Source: Saprospiraceae bacterium | GTDB taxonomy: Bacteria; Bacteroidota; Bacteroidia; Chitinophagales; Saprospiraceae | Reading direction: 5' to 3' | DNA: 64,000 bases | Assembly (NCBI GenBank): GCA_019187225.1 | Contig: JABAQQ010000014.1 | Span: 1-64,000, forward strand | Shown: positions 1 through 8,200 of the stretch, in pieces | Numbering within the stretch: position 1 is the stretch's first letter | Layout of the letters: each line of letters opens with the position of its first letter | The notes under the pieces: model-generated | What the model was told of the DNA's origin: nothing | Databases searched by the model: none | Seen by the model: the letters and a program-made list of their open reading frames with translations, nothing else | Translations under genes and position numbers: made by a program

Positions 1-73
1 AGACGCGCTTGTCCTTGTGCTTGCGTTGCAGCACCCGAAGACGTTTAATCGTGTCAGCATCAAGGTGAATCAT
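1..73 (-). CDS. 5' end of an unidentified gene, cut by the window edge
   Basis: An ATG at 73-71 on the minus strand opens a frame that stays open to the window edge (24 codons). It begins MIHLDADTIKRLRVLQRKHK, basic and helical in character. The first residues could be a DNA-binding or transposase-like N-terminus, but there is too little to name a family. It points away from a broken gene on the plus strand whose 5' end is missing, so it may belong to the insert or rearrangement that removed that end. The existence of a gene is inferred only from the open frame and plausible composition. Confidence 0.4.
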   Translation of the reverse strand, partial: MIHLDADTIKRLRVLQRKHKDKRV

Positions 74-1041
74 CCTACAAAGTTAAATTATGCTGGCTTT
101 TCGCAAACCACTTTCCGCCGGGTATAAGTAATCAGCGGCAATTTCATCATCCACTCGGCCTTATAGGCGGTATATCAATTTCACCAAACTCAAGATTTTT
201 ATACGAAAATTATCAGGATACGGTTTTTCAATATGACTTATATTCAACAAACATATTCACCTCACAAAAAGTAATTGCAATCTTAAATTATGAACCATTC
301 CCGTTCTTTTTTTATCTTTCTCAACTTGCTCCTGATGGGAAAATTTATACCTCTGCAACCAATGGCATGAAAGCCCTTCATGTTATTCACCGCCCTAACG
401 AAGAAGGTATAGCCTGTCAACATCAACAACGAGGACTTGCGCTTGCTACCATAAATTCATTTTCCGTTACCAATTTCCCGAATTATCGCCTGGGCCCCTT
501 GGATGGCTCGTCTTGCGATACCCTGGGATTAGATAACCTGCCGGTGGCGTGGTTTCGCTATGAGCAAGATACGCTGAATCCAAACATTTTCGAGTTCATA
601 GACTTGTCATATTACGAACCCACCACATGGTCTTGGGATTTTGGCGACGCTACAGGCAGCACAGAACGCCATCCAGTTCACACCTACGCAAACTCCGGTT
701 CATATCAGGTGTGTCTCACCGTCAGTAATGACAATGGCTCGAACACACATTGCAAAATGGTTCAACTTACTGTGTCAGCGGCACAACCCGCTTGGGTGGA
801 AAGCATTAAAATATGGCCTTCACCTTTCAGGGAGCGATTGGTTGTCTCATTCGGGGTGAGTCTTCGCGGTCCCGTTTTCCGACTTCTTGATGCAATGGGA
901 CGTATTGTAATAACACAACCTGTTGCTACAGGACTGAACGAGGTAGATACCGCTACACTTCCGCCGGGGTTTTATGTATGGGAAGTGACTGTAGCGGGAG
1001 AATGCATAAAAACTGGAAAGGCAGTAAAAATGAAAAGATGA
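49..1041 (+). pseudogene. 5'-truncated PKD-domain protein with T9SS type A sorting domain
   Basis: The frame is open from just after a TAA at 46-48 to the TGA at 1041 but has no ATG before 367. Homology-like sequence clearly extends upstream of that ATG: from about position 160 it reads as the conserved Saprospiraceae surface-protein block (ISPNSRFLYENYQDTVFQYD, then LSQLAPDGKIYTSATNGM). The ATG at 367 therefore lies inside a conserved domain and the real start is lost. Downstream come the LGPLDGS and CDTLGLDN motifs, a PKD domain with SWDFGDATGS, and a C-terminal type A sorting domain (IWPSPF...GFYVWEV) used for type IX secretion. The lost 5' part should carry the signal peptide, so the product could not be exported. 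By eye it is more A/T-rich than the following genes. It is probably a dead fragment left by an insertion or deletion whose junction lies between about 73 and 160. Confidence 0.7.
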
Positions 1042-1089
1042 GATGGTCTAGTTTTTCCGGACACAAAACATTCTTAAATTTGTGTTCTG

Positions 1090-1236
1090 ATGAAAAGAAA
1101 AGACAGATCAACCAAGTCCCTCCAAAGACGGCGCTACGATGCTGACTTCAAGGTATCTGCGGTGCAAATGCTTCAAAATGGCCAAAGCGTTGCCGGAAAG
1201 CCACTGAACGAGTATTTCAGAAAGGTGATCTTTTAA
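1090..1236 (+). mobile_element. IS3-family orfA remnant
   Basis: A 48-codon frame starts MKRKDRSTKSLQRRRYDADF and continues KVSAVQMLQNGQSVAG, the typical helix-turn-helix start of IS3/IS911-type OrfA. It then runs out of similarity and stops at 1234-1236. Full OrfA is about 90-100 residues and should be followed by an overlapping orfB integrase, which is absent. The bases before it (about 1045-1070, including TTTTTCCGGACAC) resemble an IS3-type terminal inverted repeat. This is a decayed left end, lying directly behind the truncated PKD gene and just ahead of the next gene. Confidence 0.65.
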
Positions 1237-1240
1237 TAAT

Positions 1241-2005
1241 ATGCACTTTTGGATTCTGATATCGCTGTTGTGCATTCTCCTTGCAAATCGGTTGACCGCG
1301 CAGATCGTCAACATCGAGGAACAGCGCATCACGGGGACGAATGATTCGACGCGATGGTACGGGCACCTGAAAGCGGCGTTCAACTTTACTAAGGTAAAGC
1401 AGACAGCGATACAATGGTCGGCAGATTCAAAAGTGCAGTATAAAAACCAACGACATCTCAGTCTGTTGCTCCTGAATTACAGTTTGTTGAAAGCGGGCGA
1501 CAACGATTTTGTCAACACTGCTTTCGCGCACTTGCGGTACAATTACAAACTGACCGATCCGCTTGTATGGGAAGGATTTGGGCAATTGCAAACCAACAAA
1601 CTCCTGTTCATTCACACCCGGCTGCTTTTTGGGACCGGATTGCGCCAACGTGTTTTATTGACATCCGACGGGCGCAATCGCTTATACGCCGGGGCTTCCT
1701 GGATGTGGGAGCAGAATGATTTTATCGGAGAAGAGGTTTTTCGTTCGTGGCACAGGTTCAGCAGTTATGTCTCCGCGACCTTTCGGTTTGGTAAAAATTA
1801 TTCGCTTATCGGTACCAATTACTGGCAGCCGGTGATTGGCATGATCAAAAACTATCGCATCCTCTCTGACTGGACGCTGAAACTGCCTGTTTCAAAAAAA
1901 CTGAGTTTTACACTCGATTTTACCTATACGAAAGAAATAGGCCTGCCTGTCGAAGCGCCGTCCGAGACCATTACCTGGAGGAACGGATTGACCTGGATGT
2001 TGTAA
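1241..2005 (+). CDS. DUF481-like outer-membrane beta-barrel protein
   Basis: The 254-residue protein has a signal peptide (about residues 1-20, MHFWILISLLCILLANRLTA). The rest is a series of amphipathic beta strands with alternating aromatic residues (GHLKAAFNFTKVKQTAIQWS, LSLLLLNYSLLKAGDNDFVN, AHLRYNYKLTDPLVWEGFGQ, FGTGLRQRVLL). This pattern fits the DUF481/YdiY family of small outer-membrane barrels. The last residues (TWRNGLTWML) end on a strand, as barrels do. The start lies 4 bases after the stop of the IS3-like remnant, so the original promoter may have been replaced or may lie inside that remnant. Substrate and role are unknown. Confidence 0.65.
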   Translation: MHFWILISLLCILLANRLTAQIVNIEEQRITGTNDSTRWYGHLKAAFNFTKVKQTAIQWSADSKVQYKNQRHLSLLLLNYSLLKAGDNDFVNTAFAHLRYNYKLTDPLVWEGFGQLQTNKLLFIHTRLLFGTGLRQRVLLTSDGRNRLYAGASWMWEQNDFIGEEVFRSWHRFSSYVSATFRFGKNYSLIGTNYWQPVIGMIKNYRILSDWTLKLPVSKKLSFTLDFTYTKEIGLPVEAPSETITWRNGLTWML

Positions 2006-2008
2006 TTT

Positions 2009-3559
2009 TTAAAACCACCCTGTTTTCCGCCGGGTTTTGCTGCTGCCGCCCAGCCCCAGTACGCCGAGTAATCCCCGCGTCAGTTCCCGCGCCACGGTGC
2101 GCCCGATCTGCCGGGCGGTAGTGCTGGTCAGCACTTCTTCCACCACGCTTTTTTCTTCCTTTCCACGGGCAGCGGGCGTTTTGGGGGCTGGTTGCGATTG
2201 CTGGAATTCGGCAATTTTTTCGCTTAATATCTCGTGGGCGCTTTCCCGGTCAATCACCTGGTTGTATTTCCGCGCCAATGCAGAGCGTCCGATGATATTG
2301 TCAATTTCAGTTGGTGTCAGCACGTCCATGCGGCTTTGCGGTGCGCGTATCAGCGTGTGTGCCAGGGGCGTAGGAATGCCTTTTTCGTTCAGCACACTTA
2401 CAATAGCTTCGCCGGTACCGAGGTTGGTGAGCAAGTCCTCTGTCTGGTAATATTTGGTAATGGGGTAGTTTTCGGCAGCCAGTTTGATCGCTTTACGGTC
2501 TTTGGCAGTGAAAGCGCGAAGCGAGTGCTGGATTTTCAGACCCAATTGCGCCAACACGCTTTCCGGCACATCGGCGGGGTTTTGGGTGATAAAGTACACC
2601 CCGACGCCTTTGGAGCGGATGAGTTTGACGATGGTTTCGATCTGTTGCAACAATACGGAAGAAGCTTCCTGAAAAACCAGGTGCGCTTCGTCAATAAAAA
2701 TGCACAATTTGGGTTGCTCCATATCGCCCTCCTCGGGGAAGGAAGCGTAAATCTCCGCCATCATTTGCAACATAAACGTACTGAACAACTTGGGGCGATC
2801 CTGAATATCGGTCAGGCGAACGATGCTGACGACGCCGCGCCCGTTTTCGTCCATGCGCACGAGGTCCTGCATATCGAAGGAGAGTTCGCCGAAGAACACT
2901 TCAGCGCCTTGTTGTTCGAGCTCGACCACTTTGCGGAGAATGGTGCCGGCGGTCGCGCTGCTGAACTGGCCATATTCGGCTTCGATTTCCGCTTTGCCCT
3001 CGTTACCGAGGTATTGCAATACTTTCTTAAAATCTTTCAGGTCGAGCAGGGGAAGTCCGTTGTCGTCGGCGTATTTAAAAACTACAGCCACTACCCCACC
3101 CTGTGTGTCGTTGAGCCCCAGGATGCGACTGAACAGCACCGGACCGAATTCGCTCACCGTTGCCCGCAAACGAGCGCCTTTTTCGCCGGAAAGTGTCAGA
3201 AATTCCACTGTACAGCCGCCGGGATGCCAGGTGACGCCGATTTTGCCGGAGCGTTCGGTGATTTTTGGGTTGTCGGTACCTGGCATGGCGATGCCAGAGA
3301 GGTCGCCTTTGATATCCATTAAAAGACTGGGCACGCCGTTGGCGGCGAGTTGTTCGGCCACCACCTGAAGCGTTTTGGTTTTGCCGGTACCGGTAGCGCC
3401 TGCGATGAGTCCGTGCCGGTTCATGGTGCGCAACGGGACTTTGATCTGGAGGCCGGAAATGGCTTCGCCGTCGAGCATGGCGCCGCCCAACACAATGGTA
3501 GGGCCGGAAAAGTTGTAACCGGATTGGATTTCAGAGACAAATGCTTCTTTGTTAGCCAT
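2009..3559 (-). CDS. HerA-like/DUF853 ATPase
   Basis: The 516-residue cytoplasmic P-loop ATPase belongs to the DUF853 (YjgR, HerA-FtsK superfamily) group. Walker A is GATGTGKT at residues 54-61, directly after the family motif RHGLIAG. Walker B is CIFIDEAHLVF at about residue 290. A KGVGVYFITQNPADVP segment follows, matching the sensor region of these ATPases. The C-terminus has a Pro/Lys-rich linker and a basic tail (SSKTRRKTGWF). HerA relatives pump DNA, but the substrate of DUF853 proteins is not established. It converges on the DUF481 gene with only 3 bases between the stops. No NurA-like nuclease gene is adjacent, so this is not the classical HerA-NurA pair. Confidence 0.85.
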   Translation of the reverse strand: MANKEAFVSEIQSGYNFSGPTIVLGGAMLDGEAISGLQIKVPLRTMNRHGLIAGATGTGKTKTLQVVAEQLAANGVPSLLMDIKGDLSGIAMPGTDNPKITERSGKIGVTWHPGGCTVEFLTLSGEKGARLRATVSEFGPVLFSRILGLNDTQGGVVAVVFKYADDNGLPLLDLKDFKKVLQYLGNEGKAEIEAEYGQFSSATAGTILRKVVELEQQGAEVFFGELSFDMQDLVRMDENGRGVVSIVRLTDIQDRPKLFSTFMLQMMAEIYASFPEEGDMEQPKLCIFIDEAHLVFQEASSVLLQQIETIVKLIRSKGVGVYFITQNPADVPESVLAQLGLKIQHSLRAFTAKDRKAIKLAAENYPITKYYQTEDLLTNLGTGEAIVSVLNEKGIPTPLAHTLIRAPQSRMDVLTPTEIDNIIGRSALARKYNQVIDRESAHEILSEKIAEFQQSQPAPKTPAARGKEEKSVVEEVLTSTTARQIGRTVARELTRGLLGVLGLGGSSKTRRKTGWF

Positions 3560-3613
3560 TTATAAAAACAGGTGGACGGTTTAAGGTAGATGATGGACGA
3601 TTCTCGGGTGGGT

Positions 3614-3621
3614 CAAAAGTA
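3614..3621 (-). promoter_or_regulatory. Candidate -7 box for the HerA-like gene
   Basis: On the minus strand the bases read TACTTTTG, matching the Bacteroidota -7 consensus TAnnTTTG. The box lies 55 bases before the ATG at 3559. No clear -33 TTG is seen at the usual distance. Confidence 0.4.
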
Positions 3622-3672
3622 GGTCAACTGCTAATTTTTTTCAGAAATCGGCATTTGAAAAACGAAGAAAAG

Positions 3673-3680
3673 TAACTTTG
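3673..3680 (+). promoter_or_regulatory. TAnnTTTG box abutting an ATG
   Basis: TAACTTTG matches the Bacteroidota -7 box and is immediately followed by the ATG at 3681. A TTTG lies at 3654-3657, spacing 15, which is short. If the box is active, transcription would begin after the ATG at 3681 and the membrane protein would have to start at the in-frame ATG at 3717. Confidence 0.4.
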
Positions 3681-4181
3681 ATGCCTGAACAGCGCTTATA
3701 TCCCGCTCCGCTCATCATGCTCGCACGTATTTTCATCGTTCTGCTCGTGATCATTGCCTGGTTGGCTGTATTTTGTCTGGGTGCATTTATTGATACCAAT
3801 CCGCTCCGGCAAGGTCTTCAGGATAACTTCAACCTTGCAGATTTTTTATTCATCATTCTGGCGTGGATACCTACCAACATTGCTTTTTTATCCATTCTGG
3901 CAGGACTCATGGGAGCATTGAGTCGTGGTCTTCTGCGCCAGGTGGAAGAGGCAGGCGAGGCAGAAGCGAAGAAAAACCGCGCGCTTGGAGGTTCCATTGC
4001 AGGTTTTATGTTCTACATGGCATTCATGGCGGGAGCATTCGTGATGATGGATCAGCCATTTACGAATACGACCGAAGCACAGTACTACCGCATTGCCGGG
4101 AGCATCTCTTTTGTTTCCTTCATCGCGGGCTTCAGGCCGGATACCTTGAGAAGGATCTTGGAAAAGATACCCGGCTTTTGA
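3681..4181 (+). CDS. Small integral membrane protein of unknown function
   Basis: Counted from the ATG at 3681 the protein has 166 residues and about four hydrophobic segments: IFIVLLVIIAWLAVFCLGAF near the N-terminus, FLFIILAWIPTNIAFLSIL, a segment in GFMFYMAFMAGAFVMM, and a weaker AGSISFVSFIAGF. A charged loop (EEAGEAEAKKNR) lies between segments two and three. I do not recognise a family. An in-frame ATG at 3717 (MLARIFIVLL) would give 154 residues and a cleaner membrane N-terminus, and it fits better with the promoter-like box at 3673-3680. It stands alone, divergent from the HerA-like gene. Confidence 0.7.
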   Translation: MPEQRLYPAPLIMLARIFIVLLVIIAWLAVFCLGAFIDTNPLRQGLQDNFNLADFLFIILAWIPTNIAFLSILAGLMGALSRGLLRQVEEAGEAEAKKNRALGGSIAGFMFYMAFMAGAFVMMDQPFTNTTEAQYYRIAGSISFVSFIAGFRPDTLRRILEKIPGF

Positions 4182-4342
4182 AGCCGATATTCATCAATTT
4201 ATGCGAAACCGAAATTTGCGCGGCAAATAAAACCTGCACGTTTTGTTTTGAAATGCCGCGATAATCAGTATTTATCTCCTTAAAAAATAAAAATGTTAAA
4301 AATTATCACTCGTGCGGGGTGCAAAATCCAATTCTTATTTTT

Positions 4343-4745
4343 TACATTTGCATTCAATACATGACTTCACAATAATCTGTTCACCAAATATCTGCCGCCC
4401 GATGAAGACACGCGCTGCTCTCGCTTTTTTGCCTTTCAGGCAACCTATGGTTCCCCCTAGGACGTTTTTCGGCAATAATGACAGCGTCCCCACGATGCTA
4501 TTCCGTACAAAGGTTAAAGTTCCGGGGCGGATACAGTAATGCCCGGGCTAAAGAACCGGCACCCTCTCCCTCACTGTAATCGTTGGGTTTGAGCCCAATT
4601 CGGCTTCTTTCTTTTTCTAATCCATGTTCCATGCGTGCGCGCATGGGGGGCACAGTACCTATGCGCATACAGCTTGCGAAGCGATGGCTGGCCGCACGGC
4701 CAACTCAAAAACTTTATCTTTATAACGCAAAACTCCTCCCGCTTC
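4343..4745 (+). other. 400-base untranslated stretch behind a promoter-like box
   Basis: An A/T-rich stretch ends in TACATTTG at 4343-4350, a good Bacteroidota -7 box. It is followed by about 390 bases with no convincing coding sequence before the small helix-turn-helix gene at 4746. The segment is more G/C-rich than its upstream flank and has several short stem possibilities, including one reading TTGGG-TTTGAG-CCCAA near 4585-4600. I could not match it to tmRNA, RNase P RNA, 6S, SRP RNA or a known riboswitch. It could be a structured leader, a separate small RNA or decayed sequence. Confidence 0.3.
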
Positions 4746-4952
4746 ATGAAAAACGGATACTTATCTGCCGAACGACATCCTGAAACCAAGGCCAGGTATA
4801 AAAAAGAGATCGCTGAAGTAATGGGACTCAGTCTCCGTACTTTTCAACGGCGCCTGGATGAAGCGAATATTGCAGTGCCACGCGGATTGATTTGCCCGGA
4901 GAAACAGAAGGAGATTTTTCACCAATTGGGTTGGCAGGAAAAGACGCATTGA
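4746..4952 (+). CDS. Small helix-turn-helix protein
   Basis: This 68-residue protein starts MKNGYLSAERHPETKARYKK. It contains a probable helix-turn-helix (KEIAEVMGLSLRTFQRRLDE, about residues 21-40), then a linker (ANIAVPRGLICPEKQKEIF) and a short basic tail. A longer frame from 4635 exists, but the MKNGYL start gives the natural domain boundary. DNA binding is inferred from the motif; the target is unknown. The following 267 bases (4953-5219) contain only weak inverted repeats before the large surface-protein gene. Confidence 0.6.
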   Translation: MKNGYLSAERHPETKARYKKEIAEVMGLSLRTFQRRLDEANIAVPRGLICPEKQKEIFHQLGWQEKTH

Positions 4953-5219
4953 AATAAAGAGGAGGAAATATTTTTTGCCGAGTCCATATTTGTCGCATTC
5001 AGGCGGGTTTTCGGCATAATTCCTGCCGGAGTGAGCAACCTTCCTTCCCCCGCGGCAGCGACTGCATCACCAGGCGGATGCCTGAATCCGTCGCGGTTAA
5101 GCAATTTTCTTACTTATTTTGCTAAATATCCGACCGATACCTGAATTTCGGGCGGGAAAAACTTCCTGCATTTTCAAATTTCCCAAATACATTTAGGCCG
5201 ATTAAACACATACGCACTG

Positions 5220-8200
5220 ATGAAGGCTTTCTCTACCCTTATTTCCATCCTCCTTTTCCCATTCGCATCAATTGCCCAGACACCGGTCAATGACGACTGT
5301 GCCGGAATCATTGACCTCGGCGTGGTGCCTTACTGTTCCAGTCCGGCGCAATACACCAATGTGAACGCGACTACAAGCGTCATTGACGTACCGAGCGCCA
5401 ACATCCCCGCCTGTTTCAACAATGGTGTGGAACGCGACGTTTGGTTTCAATTCACTATTCCGGCCGACGGCAGCATCGTAGACGTCGAAATTTCGGTATG
5501 GGGCGACATCGGCGGCAACGGCACCATGAAGATGCCGCAGGTAGCCATTTACAGGGGCGACTGTGCATTTGGCGAACTGGCAGAACTGGACTGCGCCGCT
5601 GCCCCCCTCAACGTGAACGAAGTACACTTGCAGCAATTTGGTCTTACGCCAGGTTTGCCCTATTTCCTGCGCATCAACGATTACTCGGCCACTGCGGCGC
5701 CCAATGCAGGCACCTTCAAATTGTGCGTGGAAAAATACGTCCCGGAGATCAACATGGGCGACGCCGCCAGTACGGGAAGTTGTACCGGCACCCTTTGGGA
5801 CAGTGGCGGGCCAAGCGGCGATTATGCAGCCGGCGAGGACCTTTCCTTCACCATTTGTCCTCAGGAATTTCATCAATGCATCATTATCAACGTCGAGCAA
5901 TATGACATAGAACAAGGGTTCGATTATCTTTCCTTTTACCAGGGTGATGATGCGAACGACTTGCAACTGACCCAGATATCGGGCTTTGGCAACAATTTCG
6001 AGGTGCAAATCCCTGCCCCTTGTGCAACGATCGGCTTCGCTTCCGATTTTTTTGCGGAATTCGAAGGATTTAAAATCACGTGGTCGTGTTCGCCCAACGC
6101 TTGCACCACACCTCCCCCAACGACATGTTCCGACCCGGAGATCATTGCCGGATTGCCATATTCCCAAAATAACCTGAGCAACTGTCTGTCTGGTAATACG
6201 GTTGATGGAGGCCCCTGTGGCGAAGACCTGGAGTTTTTAGAAGGAAATGATTATATTTTCACTTATACCTCAGCTGGCGACGAATGCATCAACATCAGCA
6301 CAACCGGAACCAATGACGGCGCAGGTATCGGGGTATACGACCAATGCCCATCCCTGCCCGGCGCCAATTGCGTAGCCTCAGCTGGCGGCGGCTTTTTCAG
6401 CGTGGATCCGGCGATCAATGCAGCATTTCTTGAAAATCCCGGCACCTATTATATCGTATTCGGCGCAGGCCTGGATTGCTCGCCGTTCAACATTTCAATA
6501 GATACGATTACCTGCCCTGTCGTGCTGCCATCTGCGTCCACTTGCGACAAGGCGCTGAATATCGGAGGTTGCAGCAACATCTTACCGGAGATCATCGCCC
6601 TGAATCCCGGCGCCGGCGACCCGAATTTTATTGTGGACGGAGTAAACCAGGGTTGCTTCGTTCTACCACAATTTAATTATGCGTTCTTTTACTTTGTGGC
6701 CGGTGCCGATGGAAAGTTCGGTTTTACGGTGAAGGCTGCAGACCCTAATTTGCCAGATGCAGATATTGATTTCAACGTATGGGGCCCCATTGACGAAGTA
6801 GAAGACATCTGCGATTTCGTCAGCAACAACCAGCCGGTGCGCTCCTCGTGGGCGCCTCCGCTTTCCGAGTTTACAGGCCTGACTGATATTAATCCCGATT
6901 TCCTGACGGCTGTGGAGGACGAGTTCGACTGCGGAGACCCGTCTACACCCAGTGCCGGCGGAGATTGTTATGTGAAGCGCTTAGATGTGGAAGAAGGCAA
7001 AATTTATGTTGTGATGCTCGACGATTACAGCAATGTGATCACACAGGGCGGTATTGCCATTGACTTCACCGGAACAACCGACGGCGTGCTCGACGCCCCC
7101 GATACCGAGATCACTGTCAGCGCTGACACATCGGTTTGCAAAGGACAACCAGTACAGTTGAATGCCACCGGGGGTGTTGCTTATTTCTGGTCGCCGGCCA
7201 CTGAGCTTTCCTGTGCGCAATGCCCCAACCCCGTGGCAACACCCACGGAAACAACCAGTTATCAGGTGCAGATCGCCACGGCCTGCAACACGGTTTCACG
7301 GGTTGTGGACGTCAAAACAATAGAGATACAACTCGGCCCGGATGTAACGGTTTGTAACAACGCCAGTTTCACCCTGAACGAAAACGGCTATCAGGGTGGC
7401 CAGTATACCTGGACAGGACCTGCCGGTTTGAGTTGTTACAATTGTCCCTCGCCGGTCGTTTCGGGCCTGGCTACCGGCGTTTACAACTTTATTGCAACAG
7501 TGGTGACGCCGCAGTGCACCGTAACGGACACTATCAAAATTACTGTGGTGCCCGGCCAGCAACCGCAATACAATATTTCACCCGATAAAGTGCTGTGTGC
7601 GGGTCAGACGGTCAACCTCGGCGGGCCGGGCTTCCCCAATACTTTTTACCAATGGAGTTCGGTGCCTTCCGGCTTTATTGCATCCGGCTCCAATCCTATG
7701 GCAACTCCGCTTGAAACAACGACCTATTACCTGGTGGCAGTCAACACATCCTGTCCTTACCCTTCCACCGACAGCGTGCTGATGACGGTATACCAACCGC
7801 CGGTGTTGGCAGTACAGGGCGATACGGCCATATGCAACGGAGAATCCGTATTGCTCGGTACAACTATTCCGGAAGCGGGTATCACTTATACCTGGACGCC
7901 TGACAATGGAACCCTCGACAGCACCAAGATCGCCAATCCGCTGGCGACGCCATTGGCAACGACCACCTATCAACTTACCGCCTCCAACCCCGGTTGCGTG
8001 GTCAACGAATCGGTGCAGGTAACGATCATCAATTTCAATCTGACGCTCGACGTATCCGATTCCCTCCGCATTTGCAGAGGCAATTCCGTACCCATTCAGG
8101 CGACGCTTACCCCTCCTGGCGGGGTTGTCTCGTGGTCGCCCCTTGCGGGACTGCAACTCACGCCCAATGGGCTGAACGCCGTCGCAACTCCCGAAGAGCC

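Noticed and set aside
2234-3322. 362-codon plus-strand frame
   Set aside because: It is antisense to the HerA-like ATPase, whose Walker motifs confirm the minus strand.
4312-4539. 75-codon plus-strand frame
   Set aside because: The composition is low in coding character, the first codons lie within promoter-like sequence, and there is no motif or neighbour to support it.
4585-4600. tRNA T-arm-like hairpin TTGGG-TTTGAG-CCCAA
   Set aside because: No acceptor, D or anticodon arm can be built around it, so it is not called as a tRNA or attachment site.
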